DNA from: Bermanella sp047621325
Lineage (GTDB): Bacteria; Pseudomonadota; Gammaproteobacteria; Pseudomonadales; Oceanobacteraceae
Reading direction: 5' to 3'
Assembly: GCA_047621325.1 (NCBI GenBank)
Contig: JBLHLT010000004.1
Location: 62,001-126,000, forward strand
DNA length: 64,000 nucleotides
Below, piece after piece: positions 8,216 to 17,267 of the stretch; position 1 is the first letter of the stretch; every line of letters starts with the position of its first letter. The notes beneath the pieces were generated by a model. That model saw only the letters and a program-made list of their open reading frames with translations, ran no database searches and had not been told where the DNA came from. The translations under genes were made by a program, and so were the position numbers.

Positions 8216-10336
8216 TTAGTCAACAGGTGTAATGGTGTCCATTATAACCTGCGCATTGAACGCTTGTCGCAGGGCTTGTACTTTAGGGTCTTGCTCTATG
8301 CTGGCAACCGCGTGCTCTAATCGCTCCTGCTGCAGGCGCTGTGCACGCTGAGCTGGAGTTTCAAACTGTACAGGGCCTTCAAAAACTTGCACCTGATAAG
8401 CTTGATTCAATACCTCATTAAGCACTTGGGCGAAACGTTTTTGATGAGCTTCGCCAAATAAGCGCATGTGTCCGGCATCACTATGGAACACTAACTGATC
8501 ACCATTGACCTGCATTAAGCAGGTATTAGCCACTAAGTTGCGCAGCATGCCTTCAAGCGGCAATGCGTTAAAAATCATAGGCCAGCTTGTACTATTGAGC
8601 GGCATCACTTTTAACTCAGCTATTTCTTGCTCAAGCTCTACTTGTTTAGCAGCGGCTTTTGCTTGTGCCGCTTGCTCTTCTACTGATACTTCAATCGGTG
8701 CTGGCGGTTGATCTATTTGAACCGCAACTGGATTCACTTGCGCGGCATTAGTCGTATTGACGGTTTGCACAGGCGGTTCAATCACACTGGGTTTTGGTGG
8801 CTCAATTGGCGTTTGAACAGGCTCTGGGATTTCAACTGGAGCCGATGCCGCCGGTATTTCTGCTGGCGCTACAAAAGTGGGGTCAACCACGGGGTCAATA
8901 TGCGGCTCGTTGGTCGTATCCCAAGGCACATCCAATTCATCTGGGGCCAGCGCACTGACTTTGGCTTGCTCAGGTGTTGGTATGGGGTCTGCATGAGGCG
9001 CAGTTAATTCATCACCTGCCTGTGGAATAAAATCACTCTTTGGCGAAGCTTGAACAACCGGTTCAACCATAGCTGTGGCCCCAGATACCACTTGCTCTGA
9101 GCCCGCGTCAATAACCGGTGCTTGAGCCACAGGAGGGGTAACATCACTGTTTGAGTCTTGCGCCGTATTGATTATCTGGCGCTTGAGATGCGCCAGATCA
9201 GGCTTTTTTACCTGGGGCACTCCCGCGGGGCTTTGCGCTTCGGCCTGCTGGCCTACGGGTGCAAAGTTTATCATGCGCAGCAGCGTCATCTCCATTCCAG
9301 AGCGCGGCTCTGGTGCCAGTGGCAAATCCCGCTTACCGGTTAAGGCCACCTGATACATAAGCTGGATCATGGCAGGGCTCATGGCCCCTGCCAACGCCAA
9401 TACTTCTTCTTTGTCACCTTGGCTATTATCCACCGCATCGGGTACCGCTTGGGCAATGGCGATACGGTGTATCAAGTGAATAAGGTCTGCCAGTAAATTA
9501 TTGAAATCCACGGCATGTTCAGCCATTTGAGCTACCAGCTGTAAAGCGGTGGCGGCGTCTGCCTCGGCTAAAGCAATGGCTAACTGAAATACGCGACCAC
9601 GATCCACTGTGCCCAACATACTGGCCACGTCTAATTCTTTAATGTGGCCCTGACCAAAACTAATGGCTTGGTCAGTTAGACTTAATGCATCACGCATACT
9701 GCCTTCAGCAGCACGCCCTAACAGCCATAAACCCGGCTCTTCGGCGGGAATATTTTCTTGACCAAGAATGTTCTTTAAGTAACCCACAATACGCTCTGGG
9801 GTCATATTTTTTAGGCTGAACTGCAAGCAGCGGCTCAAAATCGTGGCCGGTAGTTTTTGCGGGTCAGTGGTAGCTAACAGGAATTTTACGTGTTCTGGGG
9901 GTTCTTCCAATGTTTTTAACAAGGCGTTAAAACTGGAATTCGATAGCATGTGCACCTCATCGATGAGGTAAACCTTAAAGCGACCACGGGTAGGCGCATA
10001 TTGCACGTTATCGAGAATTTCACGGGTATCTTCAACCTTGGTACGCGAGGCGGCATCCACTTCAATTAAGTCAACAAAGCGACCTTGGCTGATTTCTTGG
10101 CAGCTATTGCATTCGCCGCATGGCTCAGACGTAATGCCTTGCTCGCAGTTTAAACATTTGGCCAAAATACGCGCAATGGTGGTTTTACCCACGCCACGTG
10201 TACCGGTGAACAAATACGCATGGTGCAGGCGCTGATTATCAAGGGCGTTGATAAGGGCGCGCATGACATGCTCTTGCCCTACCATGTCCTTGAAAAATTG
10301 TGGACGCCATTTACGCGCCAGTACCTGATAACTCAT
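8216..10336 (-). CDS. dnaX: DNA polymerase III tau/gamma subunit
   Basis: 706 residues for the full tau form. The AAA+ clamp-loader domain has Walker A GTRGVGKT (45-52), a zinc module (C64, C73, C76, C79), Walker B VYLIDEVHML and the SRC sensor (ILSRCLQF). Domain III ends near residue 370, then a long Pro/Val/Ala/Glu-rich linker and a C-terminal domain that would bind the DnaB helicase and the polymerase alpha subunit. A programmed -1 frameshift signal at codons 376-378 (separate entry) would also give a 379-residue gamma form. The gene heads the dnaX-ybaB-recR cluster; the ATG at 10336 begins the conserved MSYQVLARKWRP. Confidence 0.98.
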   Translation of the reverse strand: MSYQVLARKWRPQFFKDMVGQEHVMRALINALDNQRLHHAYLFTGTRGVGKTTIARILAKCLNCEQGITSEPCGECNSCQEISQGRFVDLIEVDAASRTKVEDTREILDNVQYAPTRGRFKVYLIDEVHMLSNSSFNALLKTLEEPPEHVKFLLATTDPQKLPATILSRCLQFSLKNMTPERIVGYLKNILGQENIPAEEPGLWLLGRAAEGSMRDALSLTDQAISFGQGHIKELDVASMLGTVDRGRVFQLAIALAEADAATALQLVAQMAEHAVDFNNLLADLIHLIHRIAIAQAVPDAVDNSQGDKEEVLALAGAMSPAMIQLMYQVALTGKRDLPLAPEPRSGMEMTLLRMINFAPVGQQAEAQSPAGVPQVKKPDLAHLKRQIINTAQDSNSDVTPPVAQAPVIDAGSEQVVSGATAMVEPVVQASPKSDFIPQAGDELTAPHADPIPTPEQAKVSALAPDELDVPWDTTNEPHIDPVVDPTFVAPAEIPAASAPVEIPEPVQTPIEPPKPSVIEPPVQTVNTTNAAQVNPVAVQIDQPPAPIEVSVEEQAAQAKAAAKQVELEQEIAELKVMPLNSTSWPMIFNALPLEGMLRNLVANTCLMQVNGDQLVFHSDAGHMRLFGEAHQKRFAQVLNEVLNQAYQVQVFEGPVQFETPAQRAQRLQQERLEHAVASIEQDPKVQALRQAFNAQVIMDTITPVD
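9176..9224 (-). other. Programmed -1 ribosomal frameshift signal in dnaX
   Basis: Read on the minus strand, the gene contains, in order, a Shine-Dalgarno-like GGGAG (9224-9220), ten bases, the slippery heptamer A AAA AAG (9209-9203) in phase with the dnaX frame (GTA AAA AAG, the Lys-Lys at residues 377-378), a six-base spacer and a perfect seven-base-pair stem CTGGCGC/GCGCCAG with a seven-base loop (9196-9176). After a -1 slip the next codons are GCC TGA, so a 379-residue gamma protein ending in Ala would be made. The layout and spacings match the Escherichia coli dnaX signal (established knowledge). Confidence 0.88.
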
Positions 10337-10534
10337 GAAATATTTCTCAGCCTTGCTTGGGCCTAACAGCCTGATTTACAGGGAAAATAATAGGCCAGAT
10401 GATATCTGACCTAGCCTAACAATGCTAGGCGATGGCCCCACCCTTCACGCCAATTAAGTCTATATTGAGACTTAATTTCAGATAAGATACGCGCAACTCT
10501 CTTCATTAAAAAGTAATCACTAAAAGGACATACC

Positions 10535-11479
10535 ATGGCTGGTGCGAGCTTATTAACGTTATTAGATGATATTGCTACGGTATTAGACGACATCGCGGTC
10601 ATGAGCAAAGTAGCCGCTAAAAAAACAGCTGGCGTACTAGGTGATGACCTTGCGCTCAATGCCCAGCAAGTCAGTGGCATTCGCGCTGAACGAGAACTGC
10701 CTGTGGTTTGGCAAGTCGCCAAAGGCTCGTTCATCAATAAGTTGATTTTAGTGCCCATCGCCATTGCTATCAGCGCTATTTTGCCGTGGCTCATTCAACC
10801 TTTATTAATGATTGGTGGCGCATATTTGTGTTTTGAAGGGGCCGAGAAAATCATCCACAGCTTACTTCACCGCAAAAACAAACAAGATGAACAAATTCAT
10901 AAAGCCCAATTAGTGGCCATCGCAGATCCAACCCAAGACATGGTGGCGTTCGAGAAAAGTAAAATAAAAGGTGCTATACGAACGGATTTCATACTCTCGG
11001 CCGAGATTATTGTGATTGCACTGGGCACTGTGGCGGCCGCTACTTTGACCAATCAAATTTTAGTGGTGGGCACCATTGCCATCGCCATGACTGTGGGCGT
11101 TTATGGTTTGGTGGCGCTCATCGTTAAACTGGACGATATGGGCTTGTACCTCACACGCAATAACCAAGCAGGATTGTTAAATACACTGGGCACAGGTTTA
11201 TTGTGGTTTGCACCGCAATTAATGAAAACGTTATCGGTGGTGGGCACTGCCGCCATGTTTTTAGTGGGCGGTAGTATATTAGTTCACGGCATGCCGTTTT
11301 TACACCATGTTCTGACCGACTTAAATTCTTGGGCGCAAACACTAGGTGCATTGGCAACGATTAGCGCTATTGTATTGCCATTATTGTTTGATTTCGTGGT
11401 GGGATTAGTTTTGGGCAGTTTGGTTGTCTTCGCGATGAATATCGTAAGTGCCATTAAACGAAAAGCCATGGGCAATTGA
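10535..11479 (+). CDS. DUF808 (YedI-type) inner-membrane protein
   Basis: 314 residues, starting MAGASLLTLLDDIATVLDDI, the diagnostic opening of DUF808/YedI, followed by several transmembrane helices (about 70-110, 150-185, 190-210, 220-255 and 270-305). AAGGAC lies seven bases before the ATG. It is a single gene between divergent dnaX and the convergent histidine kinase. The 198-base gap to dnaX holds two short inverted repeats (CAGAT/ATCTG at 10396-10408 and CCTAGC/GCTAGG at 10410-10429) of unknown use. Function of the family is unknown. Confidence 0.92.
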   Translation: MAGASLLTLLDDIATVLDDIAVMSKVAAKKTAGVLGDDLALNAQQVSGIRAERELPVVWQVAKGSFINKLILVPIAIAISAILPWLIQPLLMIGGAYLCFEGAEKIIHSLLHRKNKQDEQIHKAQLVAIADPTQDMVAFEKSKIKGAIRTDFILSAEIIVIALGTVAAATLTNQILVVGTIAIAMTVGVYGLVALIVKLDDMGLYLTRNNQAGLLNTLGTGLLWFAPQLMKTLSVVGTAAMFLVGGSILVHGMPFLHHVLTDLNSWAQTLGALATISAIVLPLLFDFVVGLVLGSLVVFAMNIVSAIKRKAMGN

Positions 11480-11498
11480 TTTTCATATAAGCCCATTT

Positions 11499-11533
11499 GT
11501 GAATAGCAGCGTCGTTTGAACGCTGTTATTCAC
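11499..11533. terminator. Bidirectional hairpin between convergent genes
   Basis: GTGAATAGCAGCG and CGCTGTTATTCAC form a 13-base-pair stem with one G-U pair and a nine-base loop, between the DUF808 gene and the convergent histidine kinase; it includes the kinase stop codon. A clear T-tract is lacking, so it may work as a weak terminator or as an RNA-stabilising hairpin. Confidence 0.55.
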
Positions 11534-12737
11534 TGAAACAAATATCTACCTGATATTCATTTGTATTTGTAACCTGTTGCATCTGCCAATCAAGGCACTC
11601 AATACCCTGCGCCACAATAAACAAGCCCATCCCCACTGAGTCACCCGTTTTAATTTTTGTATTAGCTACATGGTTTTTGATAGTCATTCTTTTTTCTGTC
11701 AGTTTTATATGAATTATCCCTTCACCATGAACCACTGCATTTTTAATCAGATTATTAAGTACTAACTGAACGGCAAACAAAGGGGCACAGATGATGATAT
11801 CTTGGCTAGGCATTTGCGTATTGAACCGTGACTTTACGCCATATTGTTTATTTAAGTCGGCCACACACTCGGCTACTACCTGATTGATATTTACTTGGGA
11901 TGTTTCTTGCTGGCGGCTCTTCCCCCATAAACTCAATAAATTATTAGCTAAAGCCTGCATTTTCAAATTGGCATTAAATATTGTATTAAGTTTTTCATGC
12001 AGCCGTTCATCGCCTGATGCTTTTACTTGTTTTTTTAACAATTCAATGGCCACCTGAATAATGGCCATAGGCGTTCGTAACTCATGACTCAAGCTTTGAA
12101 TAAAACAACGCTCATGACTATTTTTTCGCTCTAAGTTCAACATGGATTCTTTTAATGCTTGTGCGACATGATTAATTTCAGTGAATTCACAATCATGTTC
12201 AACTGACTCTAATGTAGACGAGCCTTGAGAAACCTTACTCAAATACATCATCGCGCTTGCGATGCGCTGATATATAAGGGTAGCCCCAAGCATCATCAAA
12301 AATAATATCAAACAAACAAAACCCACCACGACGGTTTCAAGTTGGATGCCGGAGATATCTTCATCAATTCCAAACACATGAAAGACATATAAATGTTTAT
12401 TTTTATAAGGGGTTCTCACCCCGTAATAAACAGCGATATCTGTTTGCCAAATGTAATAAGGTAAATAACGGTGGTTTTTAATGGGATATTTGAATATCTC
12501 AGGTAAACTTTCAACGCCTAAGTAATAGTGTCTAAACGCAGTTGATTTAGGTAAGAGTCCAGTTTGATCAAGCTGAAAGCGGGCATATTTAATATCTTCT
12601 TTCAAATATCCCTCGGTTGCATCATCTAAACCCAATTCATATAAAGAAAAAACCAGATAAATAATAGGTAAAGAGACGGCGATTCCTAAAATTAATAAAC
12701 GTGAACGTAAATAAACCCTCAACGACATCATTGGCAT
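11526..12737 (-). CDS. Sensor histidine kinase
   Basis: 403 residues. Two transmembrane helices (about 13-34 and 135-157) enclose a roughly 100-residue periplasmic sensor domain rich in Tyr; then come a short HAMP-like linker, a HisKA helix with SLSHELRTPMAII (phospho-His 218) and an ATPase domain with N-box LNNLIKNAVVHGEG (N329, N333) and a shortened G-region (GDSVGMGLFIV). It overlaps the response regulator gene by ten bases; the alternative ATG at 12731 would give the typical ATGA overlap, so the start is uncertain by two codons. The pair should sense an envelope or external signal, possibly related to the amidohydrolase upstream; that link is inference. Confidence 0.92.
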   Translation of the reverse strand: MPMMSLRVYLRSRLLILGIAVSLPIIYLVFSLYELGLDDATEGYLKEDIKYARFQLDQTGLLPKSTAFRHYYLGVESLPEIFKYPIKNHRYLPYYIWQTDIAVYYGVRTPYKNKHLYVFHVFGIDEDISGIQLETVVVGFVCLILFLMMLGATLIYQRIASAMMYLSKVSQGSSTLESVEHDCEFTEINHVAQALKESMLNLERKNSHERCFIQSLSHELRTPMAIIQVAIELLKKQVKASGDERLHEKLNTIFNANLKMQALANNLLSLWGKSRQQETSQVNINQVVAECVADLNKQYGVKSRFNTQMPSQDIIICAPLFAVQLVLNNLIKNAVVHGEGIIHIKLTEKRMTIKNHVANTKIKTGDSVGMGLFIVAQGIECLDWQMQQVTNTNEYQVDICFSE

Positions 12738-13423
12738 ACCAACTTTAAACCAATACCGCGAATGGTTTCTATTTGAAGAGTTTGTTCATTCAGCTGATTT
12801 ACAATTAATCCTTTTTTGATTGCCTTACGCAAGCGCGATACAAGCATTTTAAAGGCATCGCCTGAGGCGAAGTCATTCGGCCATAAATGATTCATAATCA
12901 TTGTTTTACTTACAGTTTCATTTTCTCTTTTTGCTAACAGTAACAGTAAACGCCATTCATCCGGTGTTAATGCTAATGGTTGATCGCTTGATGCCACATG
13001 AATATAGGTTTGCTTGCTTGCCACATCCAAACGTAATACGCCAAGATTGATTACGGCGCTGCGTTTACCTCGTTGATTAAGGGCGTGTAAGCGCATCACT
13101 AATTCAGCCATAGCAAATGGTTTGACTAAATAATCATCGACGCCAGCATTAAAACCTTGTGATTTATCATCAATACTAGAGCGGGCCGTGAACATAATTG
13201 TGGGAGTGTTAATACCTTGTTTACGATATTGTGCACACACCTCAAAGCCACTTGCATCCGGCAAATTGACATCTAATAAAATAACGTCGTATTCGTTATT
13301 TTCAATTAAGGTTAATGCCGTTGAGGCCTTTGCGCTGTGATCACATGCAATACCCTCACTTTCAAGATATTCAATCACTAATTTTGCAAAGTCTATTTCA
13401 TCTTCGACTAATAATATAAACAT
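12728..13423 (-). CDS. OmpR-family response regulator
   Basis: 231 residues from the ATG at 13423 (MFILLVEDE). The receiver domain has the acidic pair E8/D9, phospho-acceptor D51 and the KPFA lysine near residue 103; residues about 125-231 form a winged-helix DNA-binding domain (LTPDEWRLLLLLAKRENETV). An in-frame ATG 39 bases upstream would add an unrelated segment and place a terminator hairpin inside the gene, so it is rejected. TTGGAT just before the ATG is a weak ribosome binding site. It is translationally linked to the kinase at 12737. Confidence 0.95.
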   Translation of the reverse strand: MFILLVEDEIDFAKLVIEYLESEGIACDHSAKASTALTLIENNEYDVILLDVNLPDASGFEVCAQYRKQGINTPTIMFTARSSIDDKSQGFNAGVDDYLVKPFAMAELVMRLHALNQRGKRSAVINLGVLRLDVASKQTYIHVASSDQPLALTPDEWRLLLLLAKRENETVSKTMIMNHLWPNDFASGDAFKMLVSRLRKAIKKGLIVNQLNEQTLQIETIRGIGLKLVCQ

Positions 13424-13434
13424 GACAATCCAAC

Positions 13435-13466
13435 AAAAAGCCTGGTTAAATATTTCAACCAAGCTT
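13435..13466 (-). terminator. Rho-independent terminator between amidohydrolase and response regulator
   Basis: On the minus strand AAGCTTGGTT pairs fully with AACCAGGCTT (one G-U pair) around a nine-base loop and is followed by TTTT. It sits after the amidohydrolase stop codon (13482) and ends only about 12 bases before the response regulator ATG, so transcription entering the two-component genes from upstream should be partly attenuated. Confidence 0.75.
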
Positions 13467-13481
13467 TTCTTTATTTAATGA

Positions 13482-15167
13482 TTACTTCTGAAATACAACC
13501 TCACCTTCTAACACCGTTGTGATCACTTGGGTTTGAGATATTTGATTCACATTTACTTCAAAAATATTTTGATCAACCACTACAAAGTCAGCGGCTTTGC
13601 CAGCCTCAAGTGAGCCTGTTATATTTTCTTGCCCCATGACATAAGCGCCGTTAATGGTATATGCCTCGATAACTGCCTTTAAGTTTGGCAAACTTTGTTC
13701 ACCGCGGCTAAGTGCATTTTGCATCCCCACAAACGGCGATAAACTGCTTACATCCCAATCACTGCTTAATGTGACATTAGCACCAGTATTATAAATATCA
13801 CGCACTGGTAACTGCTGATAGGCACGGTTACCGATAATAGGCTCCATTTCATGAAAATTTTCAGGGTGGGTAAATTCCCCTGCCAACTGAAAATCCGCTG
13901 TCACATTCAACTTATTAAAACGAGGTTTATCTTGTTCGTTAACCATTTCAACGTGGGTTAAGCGGTGTCGGCCGGTTTTACCCGTTACTTGCTGCGCAGT
14001 TTCAACTGCATTTAATGATTCACGCACACCGCGATCACCAATGGCATGAATATGTGCATCAAACCCAACCTGAGACAGCTGTGTAATATATTTTGTTAAA
14101 CGCGCTTCATCAAAATAATTTAAACCAAGCGATCCTACTTCATCGTAATATTCTTTATAAGGTTCCAGTAATGCCGATGTTGAATTATGGGTAATACCGT
14201 CAGAGTAAAATTTAATTTGATTCACTTTTAACAATGAATTTTTATTATTTTGATACATGGATTTTAACGTGGCAAGCTGTTGCGCATCATCTAAATTTGG
14301 GTACGCCCACAAACTTAAAACGCTGCGTGTGGTTAATGTATTTTCTTTATCAGCACGTTGCCATGCCTTTAAGTAGCCACGCTGCCAATAAATCCTGGCA
14401 TCCACTATTGAGGTAATGCCGTGACGGTTGACTTCTTCTAGCCCAGCCAATAAAGCGTCATAATTACGCTCAAGTCGTTGCGGGGTTTCTTGCATGGCAA
14501 AATCAAACGCCAAGTCACCTGCCCCGTCTAATAATACACCGATTGAGCGCTGCTGATCGTTTAATAAAACGGCACCGCCATTAATATTTTGTTCAAGTAT
14601 TTTGCCGTCTAATTTTAACTTAGCCAGCGCAGCAGAGTTAACCCACATGCTATGACTGGTTTCCTCCATAATGGCAATTGGGCGCTTTGTGGATATTTGA
14701 TCCAACAATACTCGTGGCTCGGTCGAGCTTTCTAACAAGGTTAAAATTGAATGACCCCAGCCAAGCAACCATTCATCACTTGGATTCGTCTTTTCACATT
14801 GTTTAATTTCAGCTACCCATTGAGCAACCGATTCGCCGCTCTCAATAATGCATTTCACTTCTTCGCTAGAGGCTTCCATGGGATGTAAGTGCACATCGTG
14901 TAACCCCGGCAAAACAAGGCTGCCATTCAAATTATGTATTTTAGTATTGGCATTCACCCATTTCTTAGCCTCAGCCTCATTGCCCATGTAAACAATGTAG
15001 CCATCCTCAACCACCATGGCATCGGCCCAAGGCTGCTTATCATTAACGGTGTATATTTCACCGTTCATCCAAAGTTGACGGCTTGGGTCTTTCGCCCCCG
15101 CCTCGACATCTACACAGCCCTGTAACAGGCTGGCCAGCAAAGAACAGACTAATAGTCGTTGCTTCAT
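13482..15167 (-). CDS. Amidohydrolase family 3 (YtcJ-like) exported lipoprotein
   Basis: 561 residues from the ATG at 15167, which has a perfect GGAGGT. The N-terminus is a lipoprotein signal with Cys at residue 18 (LLQGC), so the enzyme should be anchored outside the cytoplasm. The fold shows LWMNGEIYTVND, the metal-binding GLHDVHLHPMEAS, DAHIHAIGDRGVRESLNA, LTHVEMVN and LSSDWDVSSLSPF, typical of family 3 metal-dependent amidohydrolases such as N-substituted formamide deformylase-like YtcJ. The substrate cannot be read from sequence. It precedes the two-component genes on the same strand, which may therefore respond to the substrate or product of this enzyme (inference). Confidence 0.88.
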   Translation of the reverse strand: MKQRLLVCSLLASLLQGCVDVEAGAKDPSRQLWMNGEIYTVNDKQPWADAMVVEDGYIVYMGNEAEAKKWVNANTKIHNLNGSLVLPGLHDVHLHPMEASSEEVKCIIESGESVAQWVAEIKQCEKTNPSDEWLLGWGHSILTLLESSTEPRVLLDQISTKRPIAIMEETSHSMWVNSAALAKLKLDGKILEQNINGGAVLLNDQQRSIGVLLDGAGDLAFDFAMQETPQRLERNYDALLAGLEEVNRHGITSIVDARIYWQRGYLKAWQRADKENTLTTRSVLSLWAYPNLDDAQQLATLKSMYQNNKNSLLKVNQIKFYSDGITHNSTSALLEPYKEYYDEVGSLGLNYFDEARLTKYITQLSQVGFDAHIHAIGDRGVRESLNAVETAQQVTGKTGRHRLTHVEMVNEQDKPRFNKLNVTADFQLAGEFTHPENFHEMEPIIGNRAYQQLPVRDIYNTGANVTLSSDWDVSSLSPFVGMQNALSRGEQSLPNLKAVIEAYTINGAYVMGQENITGSLEAGKAADFVVVDQNIFEVNVNQISQTQVITTVLEGEVVFQK

Positions 15168-15343
15168 AATTACCTCCGATTTATTCAGTAAAGCAAACTT
15201 AACAGCTAGTAGGTAACAACACGGTAACAATGGCTCTCTTTATTACATAACGTGTTATCTGGCCAAAAATAGACAAGATCAGGGGCAATCCTTTATTATC
15301 GCCCCACTATAAATAAGACTAAATCGCTACAAGGCAGACATAA

Positions 15344-16414
15344 ATGAACGGAACTCGTGTTAAAACCCATTTATATGGTTGGTTATGCGTCTTATTTGCC
15401 GCTATTTTTTACGCTAATTTTCGTAGCGATACTCTTATTGCGCAATACTTGGAGTTATTCCAATCAATCCACATAAGCGCTTTAGTATTGCCTGCTTTCA
15501 TTGCTCAGCACTTACCCAGCTTTTTACAAGCCTGTTTTATTGGGTACTTAGCCTTCCATTTTTTCCCTCATACACAGCAAAAGGCCCTGCACATTGGTAT
15601 TGCCACCTTTTTGGTCACAGGCACATTAGAAGCTCTACAACTTACTCATTTATTACCTGGCACCTTTGATTGGTTTGATCTATTAGCCATCTCTATAGCT
15701 GGCCTAATCATTAGCCTAATGGCCTCAGATATTAAGCATGTACCCTCTACAACAAAACCTGCTTTAACTGGGCGCTTCAAAAATGGACTCATACTTTCAG
15801 CATTCACAAGTGCCTGTATTGTTTCAATGGGATGTTATGACGGTTGTGACCCTGACGAAAACACCTGCGTTGAACCCATAACATTAAGCTGGGAAGATTT
15901 AAGAGTGGATATTAAACCGACTTCCGGCAACACCACTACACTGACATCAGCAGGGAAAACATATGTAAATGGCAACTATTTATTTGTGATTGATAATTAC
16001 CGCGGCGTGCATATTTTTGATCAAACCGATAATCAAAACCCGATAAGAGTGGTATTTATTCCTGTACCTGGTGCGTTAACCTTAAGTATTCAAGGTGATG
16101 AACTCTATATAAATAGTTTCACCGATTTTCTTGTGATCAATTATCAAAAAATATTAGAAGGTGCATTTGATCAAACTTATGTATCGCGCCAAGAAAATAT
16201 GTTTTTACCACCTGCATTTACTAATTTTGTTCCCGATGAATACGCCCTAAAGGGTGAACCAGAAGATTATGAAAATTACATCGTACGAAAATCAACCACT
16301 GTACAAAATCTACCCGCTTTAGGCTTTATTATTGGTTATATTGATACCGAGGATAGTGAAGTGCTTTATGGGGAATACGAAGTTACAGATGACTCAGATA
16401 CGAGTGGAGATTAA
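15344..16414 (+). CDS. VanZ-like membrane protein fused to an LVIVD-repeat domain (copy 1)
   Basis: 356 residues in two parts. Residues 1-130 form four membrane helices with the VanZ-like signature LEALQLTHLLPGTFDWFDLL (E96, D112). A fifth hydrophobic segment (about 147-163) ends in a lipobox-like SMGC (C164), followed by two further Cys (C168, C175) and a domain with the LVIVD-type repeat motif NYLFVIDNYRGVHIFD, which usually forms beta-propellers outside the cytoplasm. So a VanZ-type membrane unit and an exported domain are joined. It is two bases upstream of a lipoprotein gene with related repeats, and the pair is repeated at 17268-19105. Function is unknown; I know of no characterised homologue with this architecture. 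Confidence 0.8.
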   Translation: MNGTRVKTHLYGWLCVLFAAIFYANFRSDTLIAQYLELFQSIHISALVLPAFIAQHLPSFLQACFIGYLAFHFFPHTQQKALHIGIATFLVTGTLEALQLTHLLPGTFDWFDLLAISIAGLIISLMASDIKHVPSTTKPALTGRFKNGLILSAFTSACIVSMGCYDGCDPDENTCVEPITLSWEDLRVDIKPTSGNTTTLTSAGKTYVNGNYLFVIDNYRGVHIFDQTDNQNPIRVVFIPVPGALTLSIQGDELYINSFTDFLVINYQKILEGAFDQTYVSRQENMFLPPAFTNFVPDEYALKGEPEDYENYIVRKSTTVQNLPALGFIIGYIDTEDSEVLYGEYEVTDDSDTSGD

Positions 16415-16416
16415 CA

Positions 16417-17181
16417 ATGAACCATTTTTTAAAAGTATCATTATACCTATTAGTCACATTGTTAATCAGTGCGTGTGAATATGAAGCTGATCCTGAACCT
16501 GAGGTCAGTGACGGAGATGGTAAAGCAATAGCCGATTTTATTGTTCAAAATAATCGCCTCATTACCATTGAATCTAGCTTTATTAAGATTTACACATTAG
16601 CGGATTCAACCAAACCTATTTTAGAAACCATATATTCATCTAGTGATGATGTAGAGTTCGAAAGCATTTATGCATACAAGACAAACATGTTAATGATTGG
16701 AACCAGTGAAGGCACGTTTTTTAAAGACCATACCACCCCTGGCACACTGACGGACCTTACATTTTCAGAGATTGTTACCAGCTGCGATACAGCCATCACT
16801 CAAGGTAACTATTTATACATAACTCAGCGTTCAGATGAAAAATGCAGCGACACCAATAATGCAAATAATAAAAGCCAGCTACTGATTTATAACATTCTTC
16901 AAGTGGCTAGCCCGTCACTTGAAAAAGCAATTGATATCGACACCCCTTACGGTCTGGGAATTAACGGCACAAACTTATTTGTTTGTTATGAGCAAGGTGT
17001 GATTGAGTTTGATATAAGTGACCCAACCGACCCAGACCAAACCGGTGATTACTCACAACCATGCAATAACATTATCGCAAGCCAAGACCCTATGATACTG
17101 AGCGACAACAGTGGTGTTCGACTTGTTGAATACGCCAATCCAGGTTTAACCGAACTCGCTATTATTCGTAAAAGCGAATAA
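16417..17181 (+). CDS. LVIVD-like repeat lipoprotein (copy 1)
   Basis: 254 residues. The signal peptide ends in the lipobox LISAC (Cys20). The mature part has repeated beta-strand units of the form FIVQNNRLITIESSFIKIYTL, NMLMIGTSEGTFF, NYLYITQR and GTNLFVCYEQGVIEFDISDP, resembling the LVIVD repeats of the upstream protein and suggesting a small beta-propeller. It starts two bases after the upstream gene, so the two are co-translated. Two conserved Cys (in VTSCD and QPCNN) may form a disulfide. Function unknown; probably a periplasm- or surface-exposed partner of the VanZ-LVIVD protein. Confidence 0.8.
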   Translation: MNHFLKVSLYLLVTLLISACEYEADPEPEVSDGDGKAIADFIVQNNRLITIESSFIKIYTLADSTKPILETIYSSSDDVEFESIYAYKTNMLMIGTSEGTFFKDHTTPGTLTDLTFSEIVTSCDTAITQGNYLYITQRSDEKCSDTNNANNKSQLLIYNILQVASPSLEKAIDIDTPYGLGINGTNLFVCYEQGVIEFDISDPTDPDQTGDYSQPCNNIIASQDPMILSDNSGVRLVEYANPGLTELAIIRKSE

Positions 17182-17190
17182 CTTCACATT

Positions 17191-17230
17191 TGAAAACCCT
17201 AAATGCAATGACTGTTGCTTAGGGTTTTCA
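17191..17230 (+). terminator. Strong hairpin terminator after copy 1
   Basis: TGAAAACCCTAA pairs perfectly with TTAGGGTTTTCA, with GCAA/TTGC extending the stem inward, just after the copy 1 lipoprotein gene. The descending arm supplies a TTTT run. This makes each copy of the duplicated unit a separate transcription unit. Confidence 0.8.
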
Positions 17231-17267
17231 ATTAAGCATTACTAACGTTATTACCTGAGAATTAAAA

